Assembly: GCA_938017765.1 (NCBI GenBank)
Contig: CALIJH010000092.1
Location: 1 to 28,733, forward strand
Reading direction: 5' to 3'
Length of the DNA stretch: 28,733 nt
From: an uncultured Leptotrichia sp.
GTDB taxonomy: Bacteria; Fusobacteriota; Fusobacteriia; Fusobacteriales; Leptotrichiaceae
The position numbers and the translations under genes are program-made. Positions 8,720 to 15,482 of the stretch are shown one piece after another (position 1 is the stretch's first letter; each line of letters opens with the position of its first letter). The notes beneath the pieces are model-generated. The model saw only the letters and a list, made by a program, of their open reading frames with translations, was not told the origin of the DNA and did no database searches.

Positions 8720-9031
8720 TTATTTCACAATCCTCTCTGCTAATAAATTCACTATTTCATTCATCTTACCGTCATCAATATTCAAAATATCTTTCAGTTT
8801 TTCCTGTTCCTTGTTTAGAAGAAATTCGACATCTTTATTAATTTCTTCCACTGTCTTTTGTTCCATTGTTTTCACTTCCTGCTGAGCTTCGGAAATTATT
8901 TTTTCACTGTCTTCTTTTATTTTTCTGTCCACATCTTTCAAAATACTTTTAGCATTTTCATTAGCTTTCAGAATAATTTCATCAGCTTCTTTTTCAGTAT
9001 CTTTTATTTTATCCAGTATTTCTTTTGCCAA
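8720..9031 (-). CDS. ntpF: V-type ATPase subunit G/H (peripheral stalk)
   Basis: This is the first gene of the operon, a 103-residue, highly charged, almost entirely helical protein (MAKEILDKIKDTEKEADEIILKANENAKSIL). It fits the stator partner of subunit E; E. hirae calls it NtpF, archaeal systems call it H or G. The start is a TTG at 9031, chosen because AAAAGGAGGAG ends 7 bases upstream and no ATG is nearby. Sequence conservation in this family is low, so the call rests on its size, heptad-like composition and position before ntpI. Confidence 0.85.
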   Translation of the reverse strand: MAKEILDKIKDTEKEADEIILKANENAKSILKDVDRKIKEDSEKIISEAQQEVKTMEQKTVEEINKDVEFLLNKEQEKLKDILNIDDGKMNEIVNLLAERIVK

Positions 9032-9085
9032 ATTTTTCTCCTCCTTTTCAGAATTATTTTATAATGAATTATCCAATACAATATA

Positions 9086-9114
9086 ATTATACCACATTTT
9101 TGGCTTTTTATTTC
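9086..9114 (-). promoter_or_regulatory. probable promoter of the ntp operon
   Basis: A perfect -10 box TATAAT (9086-9091, minus strand) is preceded by TGG, giving an extended -10 (TGnTATAAT). The -35 region at 9109-9114 (GAAATA) is poor. The start site would fall near 9079, leaving a leader of about 48 bases before ntpF. A 6-bp inverted repeat (AATGAC/GTCATT) lies upstream at 9134-9151. Confidence 0.5.
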
Positions 9115-9242
9115 GGATTTTTTCATTTTTCGTAATGACCCGTTAGTCATTTTTATATGTTATCATTTTTATTTTACTCTGTCAACTGCTTTTTGCTTAA
9201 TTTATTATATTTTTTATAAAAAAATTCAACAAAATTGGATAT

Positions 9243-9279
9243 AAAAAAATCGTATGACAAAGTCAACACGATTTTTTTT
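9243..9279 (-). terminator. rho-independent terminator of the mraZ-rsmH-ftsL operon
   Basis: On the minus strand an A-run leads into ATCGT...GAC-TTT-GTC...ACGAT, followed by seven T. It begins 24 bases after the ftsL stop. Because both flanks are A/T runs it could also work on the other strand. It insulates the ntp operon promoter from the division cluster. Confidence 0.85.
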
Positions 9280-9302
9280 AGGATAAAATATCATTAAGAA
9301 TT

Positions 9303-9710
9303 TTAATTGCTTATTTTTACATACTTTATATCGTCATTAGGAACAAAACCTAAGTTTTTAGATTTTTCTTCCACCTGTTTTAGATCAAAATTTGATATAT
9401 AAGTGTTTTCAAGGGTATCTACTTCTTTTTTCAATTCATTCAATCTATTTTCGATATTTGTTTTTTCAATACCTAAATTTGATACATTATAAGTCATCCA
9501 CATTTTCATCATCATTACTGACACAAGTAGCACAATATAAAATATTGCCATAGCTACTACACTTTTATTAAACCCTTTTACTTTATATATTCTTCTTACT
9601 TGAATTTTTTTGGGAGCCGGTATTATTATTTCGTTTTGAAAATTATCGTATTTTTTTATTGTATTCGAAATACTTGGAAATTCTATCATCTGTAATTTTT
9701 TCTTATTCAT
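9303..9710 (-). CDS. ftsL: FtsL-like septum protein
   Basis: This 135-residue bitopic membrane protein has a cytoplasmic N-terminus of about 50 residues with basic patches, one transmembrane helix (about 50-70, VVAMAIFYIVLLVSVMMMKMW) and an extracytoplasmic coiled coil (about 78-105). It ends in KNLGFVPNDDIKYVKI, which resembles the end of FtsL/DivIC-family proteins. FtsL links FtsQ/DivIB and FtsB/DivIC to the septal synthase FtsWI. Position supports the call: it follows rsmH by 6 bases, as in the dcw cluster of many bacteria. The start ATG has AAAGGAG upstream, overlapping the rsmH end. The family is poorly conserved, so DivIC/FtsB cannot be excluded. Confidence 0.7.
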   Translation of the reverse strand: MNKKKLQMIEFPSISNTIKKYDNFQNEIIIPAPKKIQVRRIYKVKGFNKSVVAMAIFYIVLLVSVMMMKMWMTYNVSNLGIEKTNIENRLNELKKEVDTLENTYISNFDLKQVEEKSKNLGFVPNDDIKYVKISN

Positions 9711-9716
9711 CAGTTA

Positions 9717-10640
9717 TCAGCTCCTTTCAAATATTCTAAGTTTTGCCGAATGAGCTCTGTTATTTGTTTCCAATTCTTCATCTTTTGCTACAATAGGCTT
9801 TTTCGTAATAACCTTTCCTAAACTTTTTTTATTACATACGCACACAGGTATTTCAGGCGGACATATGCAAGGATTTTCATATTTTCTAAATTTCTCTTTT
9901 ACCATTCTGTCCTCCAGAGAGTGAAAAGTAATGACAAGTAACTTTCCTCCTTTATTAAGGAGATTTACAGCTTTATCAAGAGCCTCTTCCAATACTTCAA
10001 GTTCCTTATTCACAAATATTCTTATTGCCTGAAATGTCCTTTTTGACGGATGTTTCTTCATACTTTTTCCGATAGATTTTATTATAATATCCGATAATTC
10101 TACAGTTGTCTCAATTTTCTTATTTTTTCTGTATTCTACAATATTTTTAGCTATTTTTCTTGATTTAGGTTCTTCTCCATATTTATATATAATGTCGGCT
10201 ATTTCTTTTTCAGAAAATTTATTTACTACCTCATAGGCACTTATGGATAAGTCTTTGTTCATTCTCATATCCAATTTTGCCTCATATCTGTAAGAAAATC
10301 CTCTTTCAATATTATCCAGCTGATTTGAAGAAACTCCAATATCCATAAGTATTCTGTCAACTTTATCATAACCTGCAAAATAGACAATAGTATCAATGTT
10401 TCTAAAATTATCCTGAAAAACTTGCAGTTTATCTCCATATTTTTCAAGTCTTTTTTTTACATAGCCGATTGCTTCCGTATCTTGGTCTATCCCGATTACT
10501 ACAGAATTATCGGAAGATTTTTCCAAAATTCCTTCGGTATGACCTCCGCCGCCTAAAGTGCAGTCTACATAAACAGCTTTTTTCTCTGTTATTATATTGT
10601 CAATAACTTCATCAAACAGTACAGGTTTATGATATTCCAC
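9717..10640 (-). CDS. rsmH: 16S rRNA (cytosine1402-N4)-methyltransferase RsmH
   Basis: RsmH (MraW) methylates N4 of C1402 in 16S rRNA using S-adenosylmethionine. From the GTG at 10640 it is 307 residues and begins MEYHKPVLFDEVI, the family N-terminus. The GTG has AGGAG 7 bases upstream, whereas the ATG nine codons earlier lacks a site. The SAM-binding loop DCTLGGGGHTEGIL is at about residues 26-39. DIGVSSNQLD, the Lys/Arg-rich HPSKRTFQAIRIFVN and the C-terminal FHSLEDRMVKEKF are all family motifs. The Cys cluster CICPPEIPVCVC is intact. It is the second gene of the division cluster. Confidence 0.97.
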   Translation of the reverse strand: MEYHKPVLFDEVIDNIITEKKAVYVDCTLGGGGHTEGILEKSSDNSVVIGIDQDTEAIGYVKKRLEKYGDKLQVFQDNFRNIDTIVYFAGYDKVDRILMDIGVSSNQLDNIERGFSYRYEAKLDMRMNKDLSISAYEVVNKFSEKEIADIIYKYGEEPKSRKIAKNIVEYRKNKKIETTVELSDIIIKSIGKSMKKHPSKRTFQAIRIFVNKELEVLEEALDKAVNLLNKGGKLLVITFHSLEDRMVKEKFRKYENPCICPPEIPVCVCNKKSLGKVITKKPIVAKDEELETNNRAHSAKLRIFERS

Positions 10641-10710
10641 TTTTAGACTCCTCTCGTAATTATACATATGACTTGATATTACTCAGAAACAGTTTTCTAT
10701 CTATTTCATT

Positions 10711-11136
10711 CTAAAAATCAATTTCATCAACTATATCTTCTATAATTCCGCTTTTTTCATTTATATAGTCATTCCAACTTTCTTCCGACCATATTTCTAT
10801 GTGGTTATCGCTTCCCATTACAGCGGCATTTTTAGTTATCTTTGCGTGTTCCAGCAGGTGAGACGGCAGATTTAGCCGTCCCTGACTGTCTAAAGTTAAA
10901 TTTGTGGCTCCTGAAAGTATAAAACGCTTGTAGGCTCTATGGCTACTTTTGGTAGTTTTCAACTCTTCCAATTTTCGGGATATTTTATCCCATTCCTCTA
11001 TGGGAAACAGATCTATGCAATTGTCCAATCCTCTGGTAATAACAAACTCGGCTTCTCCCAACTGCTCCCTAAATTTTACAGGTAACATAAGCCTACCTTT
11101 GTTATCCACCTTACAGGAAAATTCTCCCATAAACAT
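10711..11136 (-). CDS. mraZ: MraZ, division cluster transcription regulator
   Basis: MraZ is a ring-forming DNA-binding protein with two SpoVT/AbrB-like swapped hairpins that regulates its own cluster. From the ATG at 11136 it is 141 residues and begins MFMGEFSCKVDNKGRL. The two repeats carry DNKGRLMLP (residues 11-19) and DSQGRLNLP (83-91). The ATG is preferred over the GTG three codons upstream because of AAGGTGG 5 bases before it and the MFMGE family start. Four box-like repeats that it could bind lie at 11339-11372, at the predicted start site of this operon. Confidence 0.96.
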   Translation of the reverse strand: MFMGEFSCKVDNKGRLMLPVKFREQLGEAEFVITRGLDNCIDLFPIEEWDKISRKLEELKTTKSSHRAYKRFILSGATNLTLDSQGRLNLPSHLLEHAKITKNAAVMGSDNHIEIWSEESWNDYINEKSGIIEDIVDEIDF

Positions 11137-11338
11137 AGTAGCCACCTTTTCCTTAATAACTTCTCTTCTAATATTTTTTTCCTAATAACTTCCTTAATCC
11201 TGCTTTACCTAATTTTCAAATTAACTTCTTCCTAACCTTCTAATTTCATAACCTTTTCCTAATTAACTTCATATTTTCCTGTTAATTTATACCTCAGTAT
11301 TCAATTTTGTATTGATTTTAAGCTCTTTGAATTTAAAA
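11137..11338 (-). other. long purine-rich leader of mraZ with degenerate repeats
   Basis: The predicted mRNA leader is about 235 bases and contains no annotated gene. On the minus strand it is built of loosely repeated GAAGTTAATTAGGAAAA-like units, rich in AGGA and AAGG, from about 11280 to 11140. Two tiny overlapping frames are visible: ATG at 11272 (MKLIRKRL) and, sharing ATGA with its stop, ATG at 11249 (MKLEG). A secondary -10-like TATAAA at 11286-11291 lacks a good -35. A role is not known. Confidence 0.4.
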
Positions 11339-11372
11339 CCACTTTTTACCACTTTTCTCCACTTTTTACCAC
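11339..11372 (-). promoter_or_regulatory. array of four MraZ-type boxes
   Basis: On the minus strand GTGG occurs four times at exactly 10-base spacing (starting at 11372, 11362, 11352 and 11342), the first three followed by TAAAAA, AGAAAA and TAAAAA. E. coli MraZ binds TGGGN repeats with 5-base spacers, and the mollicute protein binds AAAGTG-type repeats; both have a 10-base period like this one. The array begins at the predicted +1 of the upstream promoter, a position suited to autorepression. Confidence 0.75.
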
Positions 11373-11378
11373 ATACAT

Positions 11379-11407
11379 AATATACCCTTATTTTTAAAAA
11401 TTTTCAA
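11379..11407 (-). promoter_or_regulatory. promoter of mraZ-rsmH-ftsL
   Basis: TTGAAA (11402-11407), a 17-base spacer and TATATT (11379-11384) on the minus strand form a good sigma-70-type promoter. Transcription would start at about 11372, where the first MraZ-type box begins. Confidence 0.65.
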
Positions 11408-11476
11408 TTATTTTTTTCTTTGATAACTCTTTCTAACATCTGTTATTTATTTTTTCGGATTATATGGTGCCGGAAT

Positions 11477-11506
11477 AAAAAAAAAGCACAACATATTGTG
11501 CTTTTT
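11477..11506 (-). terminator. rho-independent terminator after the DJ-1 family gene
   Basis: A perfect 11-bp stem (AAAAAGCACAA with TTGTGCTTTTT) has a 4-base loop and is followed on the minus strand by nine T. It lies about 50 bases after the stop of the DJ-1 family gene and ends the ptsI transcript before the mraZ promoter. Confidence 0.88.
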
Positions 11507-11554
11507 CTATCATATAAAAAATTTATACTTATTATATGTTCAGATTATGTATAA

Positions 11555-12118
11555 TTATATTCTATATATAATCTGTTTTGCAATTTTTTCGGATTTATCT
11601 TCTCCTGCTAATTCACTTATTATTTCAAGGGCAAAATCTATAGATGTGCCTGCTCCCTTACTTGTTATTATATTACCGTCTTTTACTACATTCCCTTCTC
11701 CCGGGACAGCACCGTCTTTTACTATAACATTTTCAAGGGAAGGAAAACATACGGCTTTCTTTCCTGTCAATATTCCCAGTGCTGATAATATTGTTGGAGC
11801 GGCACAGATTGCAGCCACTTTCTTATTAACAGCAAATTCTTTTAATTTTTCCATTAATTTTGGAGATTTTTTATAATTATCAGTTCCCGGTCCTCCCGGT
11901 AACACTATCATCCCATATTCGGAAAAATCTATTTCATCTATCGTTTTATCAGCTAAAATTGTTACTCCTCTTGAGCTTGTAATATTTTTGTTCTCATTTA
12001 TCGAAACCGTATCCACATATATTTCTGCCCTTCTCAATAAATCTATCGGCGTCATAGCTTCAATTTCTTCAAATCCGTCAACTAAAAATATTAATACTTT
12101 TTCATTTATCTTTCTCAT
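11555..12118 (-). CDS. DJ-1/PfpI family protein
   Basis: This 187-residue single-domain protein belongs to the DJ-1 subfamily, whose members act as glyoxalase- or deglycase-like enzymes, chaperones or thiol oxidation sensors. The nucleophile-elbow Cys is C105 in AAICAAPTIL, and the acidic partner is E17/E18 in DGFEEIEAMTPID. Further family landmarks are LPGGPGTDNY and the C-terminal TSKGAGTSIDFALEI. The N-terminus and length are typical, and AGGTAGGG precedes the ATG. It follows ptsI by 55 bases and shares its terminator, so it is probably in the same transcript. The exact substrate cannot be read from the sequence. Confidence 0.9.
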   Translation of the reverse strand: MRKINEKVLIFLVDGFEEIEAMTPIDLLRRAEIYVDTVSINENKNITSSRGVTILADKTIDEIDFSEYGMIVLPGGPGTDNYKKSPKLMEKLKEFAVNKKVAAICAAPTILSALGILTGKKAVCFPSLENVIVKDGAVPGEGNVVKDGNIITSKGAGTSIDFALEIISELAGEDKSEKIAKQIIYRI

Positions 12119-12173
12119 AATTTCCCTACCTTTCCTAATAATTCAGATAAAGAATTATCTTCCGATTCAACTG

Positions 12174-13880
12174 TTATGGCAATAAATGTTCCAAAACTTC
12201 CTCAGGAGTATTTTGTTTTAAAACTAAATCCCTATATTTCTGTGCATCTGCATAGCTGCTGCTTCTTATAATTTTTTTAACCTGAAGTCCTGACGAAGCA
12301 CTCATACTGAACGAATCAAGACCCATTCCCAGTAATAATTTTGTCGCTTTCTTATCTCCTGCAAATTCTCCACACATACTTACATTTATATTTGCATCAT
12401 GAGCAGCGTCAATTACTTTCTGGATAGCTTCCAGTACCGCAGGATTAAATGAATTGTAAAGTGTGGACACCATTTCGTTTCCTCTGTCTACAGCCAGGAA
12501 ATACTGTGTCAAATCATTAGTTCCTATGGAAAAGAAATCCACTTCTTTTGCAAACTTATAAGCGATTATAGCCGTTGAAGGAGTTTCTACCATTATTCCG
12601 ACTTTGATATTTCTGTCGTATACTTTTCCTATCTCATCCAGCTCTTTTTTACATTCTTCTAAAATAGCATTGGCTTTTCTTATTTCATTAATGGAGCTTA
12701 TCATCGGATACATTATTTTTATCTGTCCGTACTGGGAAGCTCTTAAAATTGCCCTTAGCTGAGTCTTAAACATATCCTTATTTTCCAATGAAATTCTTAT
12801 TGCTCTGTATCCAAGAAAAGGATTCATTTCCTTAGGCAAATCAAGATATGGCAGCTCCTTGTCCCCTCCTATATCCATTGTTCTTATAGTTACAGGTTTT
12901 CCTTTCATTTTTTCTGCGACTACCCTGTATGCACGGTACTGCTCTTCTTCTGTAGGAAAATGGTCAGAATTCATAAACAGAAATTCCGTTCTATATAATC
13001 CTATTCCTGTAGCACCTGATTCTATAACAGCATCAACATCATTAGGACTTCCAATATTTCCCCATATATCGACTTTTCTTCCGTCAGGTGTTATTGCTTC
13101 TTCATTTATTAATTTTTTCAGCTCTTCTTTTTCTTTTCTTATTTTCTCTCTTTTTTCCTGATATTCAGTGATTATTTCAGCAGGCGGATTTAAAAACAAT
13201 TCTCCCGCTTCTCCGTCCATTATTACAGTTTCGCCGTCTTTAGCTTCTCCGAGAATTCCTTTTACTCCTACTACTGCCGGTAATTCAAGAGACCTTGCCA
13301 TTATTGCCGAATGGGCAGTTTTCCCTCCAACTTCAGTTATAAATCCTACACAATGCTCCAAATCAAGCTGTGCAGTATCCGACGGTGTCAAATCATAAGT
13401 AACTACAATAGTATCAGGTTCAAGATTACTTAAATCATGAATTTTTATTCCCAACAGATTTTTTAGCCATCTTTTCCCTATATCTCTCAAATCTGCTGCT
13501 CTTTCTCTTAAATACGGGTCATCCAACTGAGAAATCATTTCACAATATTCTTCTATTCCTTCATGCAATGCCTTTGCAGCAGGCATTCCTTCGCTTTTTA
13601 TTTTTGTCTGAACTTCCATAATCAAGTCTTCATCTTCAAGAAGCATTATGTGTCCATCAAAAATTGAAGCTTTATCTTCCCCCATTTTTTCTTTTACTCT
13701 CTCCCTGATTGCAATCAACTGTGTTTTGGACTTTTTAAGCCCCTCATCCAATTTTGTCAGCTCAGATTCTATAGTAGAATCAGTAGTTTCCTGTGGTATA
13801 ACAAGCTCCTCTTCGATAAATAGCAATACTTTCCCTACAGAAACTCCTTCAGAAGCCCCTATTCCTGTCAATCTTTTCAT
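12174..13880 (-). CDS. ptsI: PTS enzyme I (phosphoenolpyruvate-protein phosphotransferase)
   Basis: Enzyme I takes phosphate from phosphoenolpyruvate and passes it to HPr, the first step of all PTS sugar uptake. The protein is 568 residues (family about 570). The phosphorylated His is H190 in GGKTAHSAIMAR. The PEP-binding barrel carries GIGLYRTEFLFM (292-303), IMVETPSTA (429-437), IGTNDLTQY (452-460) and the catalytic Cys C503 in SMCGEFAGD. The start has AAGGAG 6 bases upstream. The usual partner ptsH is not in this window. The preceding gene is an unrelated ankyrin protein only 41 bases away, and no promoter is obvious between them. Confidence 0.97.
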   Translation of the reverse strand: MKRLTGIGASEGVSVGKVLLFIEEELVIPQETTDSTIESELTKLDEGLKKSKTQLIAIRERVKEKMGEDKASIFDGHIMLLEDEDLIMEVQTKIKSEGMPAAKALHEGIEEYCEMISQLDDPYLRERAADLRDIGKRWLKNLLGIKIHDLSNLEPDTIVVTYDLTPSDTAQLDLEHCVGFITEVGGKTAHSAIMARSLELPAVVGVKGILGEAKDGETVIMDGEAGELFLNPPAEIITEYQEKREKIRKEKEELKKLINEEAITPDGRKVDIWGNIGSPNDVDAVIESGATGIGLYRTEFLFMNSDHFPTEEEQYRAYRVVAEKMKGKPVTIRTMDIGGDKELPYLDLPKEMNPFLGYRAIRISLENKDMFKTQLRAILRASQYGQIKIMYPMISSINEIRKANAILEECKKELDEIGKVYDRNIKVGIMVETPSTAIIAYKFAKEVDFFSIGTNDLTQYFLAVDRGNEMVSTLYNSFNPAVLEAIQKVIDAAHDANINVSMCGEFAGDKKATKLLLGMGLDSFSMSASSGLQVKKIIRSSSYADAQKYRDLVLKQNTPEEVLEHLLP

Positions 13881-13921
13881 ATTGTTCTCCTTATATATTT
13901 ATTTTTTTATTACTAACAATA

Positions 13922-14692
13922 TTAATAGTTTTCTTTTCTTATTTCTTTTATTTTATCTCTCAAAAGTTTTACTATTTCTCCCTTTCCAAACTCTGTAGCC
14001 ATATCCATAGCTGTTCCTCCGTTGTTGTCTTTTATAAGAGGATTGGCACCATAAGACAGAAGCAATTTTATAATTTTTGTATTTGATTTTAAAGTAGCGT
14101 CTTCGAGAGGCGTCCAGCCGTCCGTCCCGCTCTTGACATTTACTAAGCTTGGATCAGCTTTCAACAATATTTCTACAGCTTCTTCATTCTGATAATAACA
14201 TGCCGTATGTAATGTCAGTTTTCCAAACACGGGATGTTCGGTTTTCAAGTCGGCACCATTTTCTATCAACAGCTTCAATATTTCGTTATTTCCGGCTTCT
14301 ATCGCTACTATTATGGGAGTATAGCCATATCTGTCCCTTGTATTTACATCTATCAGTACACTTAGATTATCTTCATAAGCAACTATCCCAAGCTCTAAAT
14401 CCGCTCCATACACTTTCTTGCTATTTTTTTCTCTTATTAATTCAAGCTCTCTATTTTTCATGCTATCACGGTTTTCTTTAGTATTCAGCAGCATTTTTAC
14501 ATATTTATTATTATGATTTCTTATAGCTGCAAAAAAGAAGTTCAATTTTTCGTCTATCATCTCTTCCAATCTATATTTCTCTATGAAGTCAATAGTTTTT
14601 CCATTTTTCAAATTTAACTGTTCGGAAAACACATTTGCCGTCATAAATATAAATATTAAAAAAATGCTATAAACAGGTATATTTTTTTTCAT
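13922..14692 (-). CDS. exported ankyrin-repeat protein
   Basis: This 256-residue protein starts with a signal peptide (about residues 1-23, ending ANVFSEQ) without a lipobox, so it should be periplasmic or secreted. About four ankyrin repeats follow, with the TPLH-like tetrapeptide variants YTPI, LTLH, WTPL and GTAM in RDRYGYTPIIVAIEAGN, LTLHTACYYQNEEAVEILL, DGWTPLEDATLKSN and GGTAMDMATEFGK. Ankyrin repeats mediate protein binding; no catalytic domain is present and the partner is unknown. Its own strong promoter lies just upstream (14718-14746) and AAGGAG precedes the ATG. It is followed closely by ptsI, which may be transcribed from the same promoter. Confidence 0.85.
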   Translation of the reverse strand: MKKNIPVYSIFLIFIFMTANVFSEQLNLKNGKTIDFIEKYRLEEMIDEKLNFFFAAIRNHNNKYVKMLLNTKENRDSMKNRELELIREKNSKKVYGADLELGIVAYEDNLSVLIDVNTRDRYGYTPIIVAIEAGNNEILKLLIENGADLKTEHPVFGKLTLHTACYYQNEEAVEILLKADPSLVNVKSGTDGWTPLEDATLKSNTKIIKLLLSYGANPLIKDNNGGTAMDMATEFGKGEIVKLLRDKIKEIRKENY

Positions 14693-14717
14693 ATTACACT
14701 CCTTAGTCTATAGCATT

Positions 14718-14746
14718 ATTATATCATAACATTTTAAAACTGTAAA
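14718..14746 (-). promoter_or_regulatory. promoter upstream of the ankyrin gene and ptsI
   Basis: TTTACA (14741-14746), 17 bases and TATAAT (14718-14723) are present on the minus strand, with TGA just before the -10 (extended -10). It is among the best promoter matches in the window. The start site near 14711 leaves a leader of about 19 bases. It lies wholly between the flanking genes. Confidence 0.75.
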
Positions 14747-14752
14747 CAATGA

Positions 14753-15457
14753 CTATGATATAAAACATTTTGTTTTATCTTCTGTATCATCTTTTTTCAT
14801 TTCATCTTCTTTTATTTTATAAAAATCGACATTTTGAAAACGTTCTTCAGTAAACCAGTCCAGTCTGTCAAAATTCTTATTTAGCGAAAATTTATTCATA
14901 AGAGTAATCATAAATGTTTTTAATCTCTTTTCTGTTTCATCCTTATAATTTCTTTCTTTTGCGTTTTCCATATTTAGCATATATTTACAGAATTCAACAT
15001 ATTTATTATAAGAATTTTCATCAAAAAGCAACAAATCGATAGAAAATTTGTCTGTTTGATTTATCAGATCTTTAAGACTATCTATCATTCTTTCTAACAA
15101 TTCTCCTGCATCTTCTTCAGGAGTGCGGGAACTTTTTTCAACATATTGATTATATTTATCCATATTTGAAACTACATCATAAAACGCTATCATAATATCA
15201 TCTATAGTATTTACCTTTTTAAAAATGTCAGGTAATAAATACATAAGATTATAATATCCGTCAATAATATTCCCATTCATATAGGAATAGTCGCTTGTAT
15301 AAGAATTATCACTACTTTCTTCTTTATCAAAATCGTCTTTATCATTATTTTTATCAGATTTTTTTTCCATAAACAAATTTATTAATTTTATACCGATTAC
15401 TACAAATATACTTGTAAATAAAGAAATAATAAAACTGCTTTTAAATAACTCTAACAT
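14753..15457 (-). CDS. unrecognised membrane-anchored protein
   Basis: I do not recognise this 234-residue protein. It has one N-terminal transmembrane helix (about residues 8-28, FIISLFTSIFVVIGIKLINLF). A short acidic Ser/Asp-rich linker follows (about 32-60). The rest is a soluble, mostly helical region of about 170 residues with many Asn, Asp, Lys and Tyr, ending in KCFIS. No enzyme motif is visible. An AAAAGGGGTG site precedes the ATG. It lies 25 bases after ftsH and is probably co-transcribed with it, which suggests an envelope role or an FtsH link, but this is inference only. Confidence 0.75.
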   Translation of the reverse strand: MLELFKSSFIISLFTSIFVVIGIKLINLFMEKKSDKNNDKDDFDKEESSDNSYTSDYSYMNGNIIDGYYNLMYLLPDIFKKVNTIDDIMIAFYDVVSNMDKYNQYVEKSSRTPEEDAGELLERMIDSLKDLINQTDKFSIDLLLFDENSYNKYVEFCKYMLNMENAKERNYKDETEKRLKTFMITLMNKFSLNKNFDRLDWFTEERFQNVDFYKIKEDEMKKDDTEDKTKCFIS

Positions 15458-15482
15458 TTATGCACCCCTTTTAAATTTTCTA

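Noticed and set aside
9134..9151. 6-bp inverted repeat AATGAC/GTCATT upstream of the ntp promoter
   Set aside because: It could be an operator or a weak plus-strand terminator, but it is short, no plus-strand gene ends here and no regulator is evident, so I did not call a site.
11286..11314. Second -10-like TATAAA in the mraZ leader
   Set aside because: No -35 at 16-18 bases; the promoter at 11379-11407 is far better and fits the MraZ-type boxes.
13648..13998. Plus-strand 116-codon frame opposite the ptsI 5' end
   Set aside because: It is antisense to ptsI and spans the ankyrin/ptsI junction; its Ser/Phe-rich composition is typical of a shadow frame.
14760..14778. 7-bp hairpin ATAAAAC/GTTTTAT at the end of the unrecognised gene
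   Set aside because: It overlaps the coding end, is pure AT apart from one C/G pair, and has no T run on the minus strand, so it is not a credible terminator.
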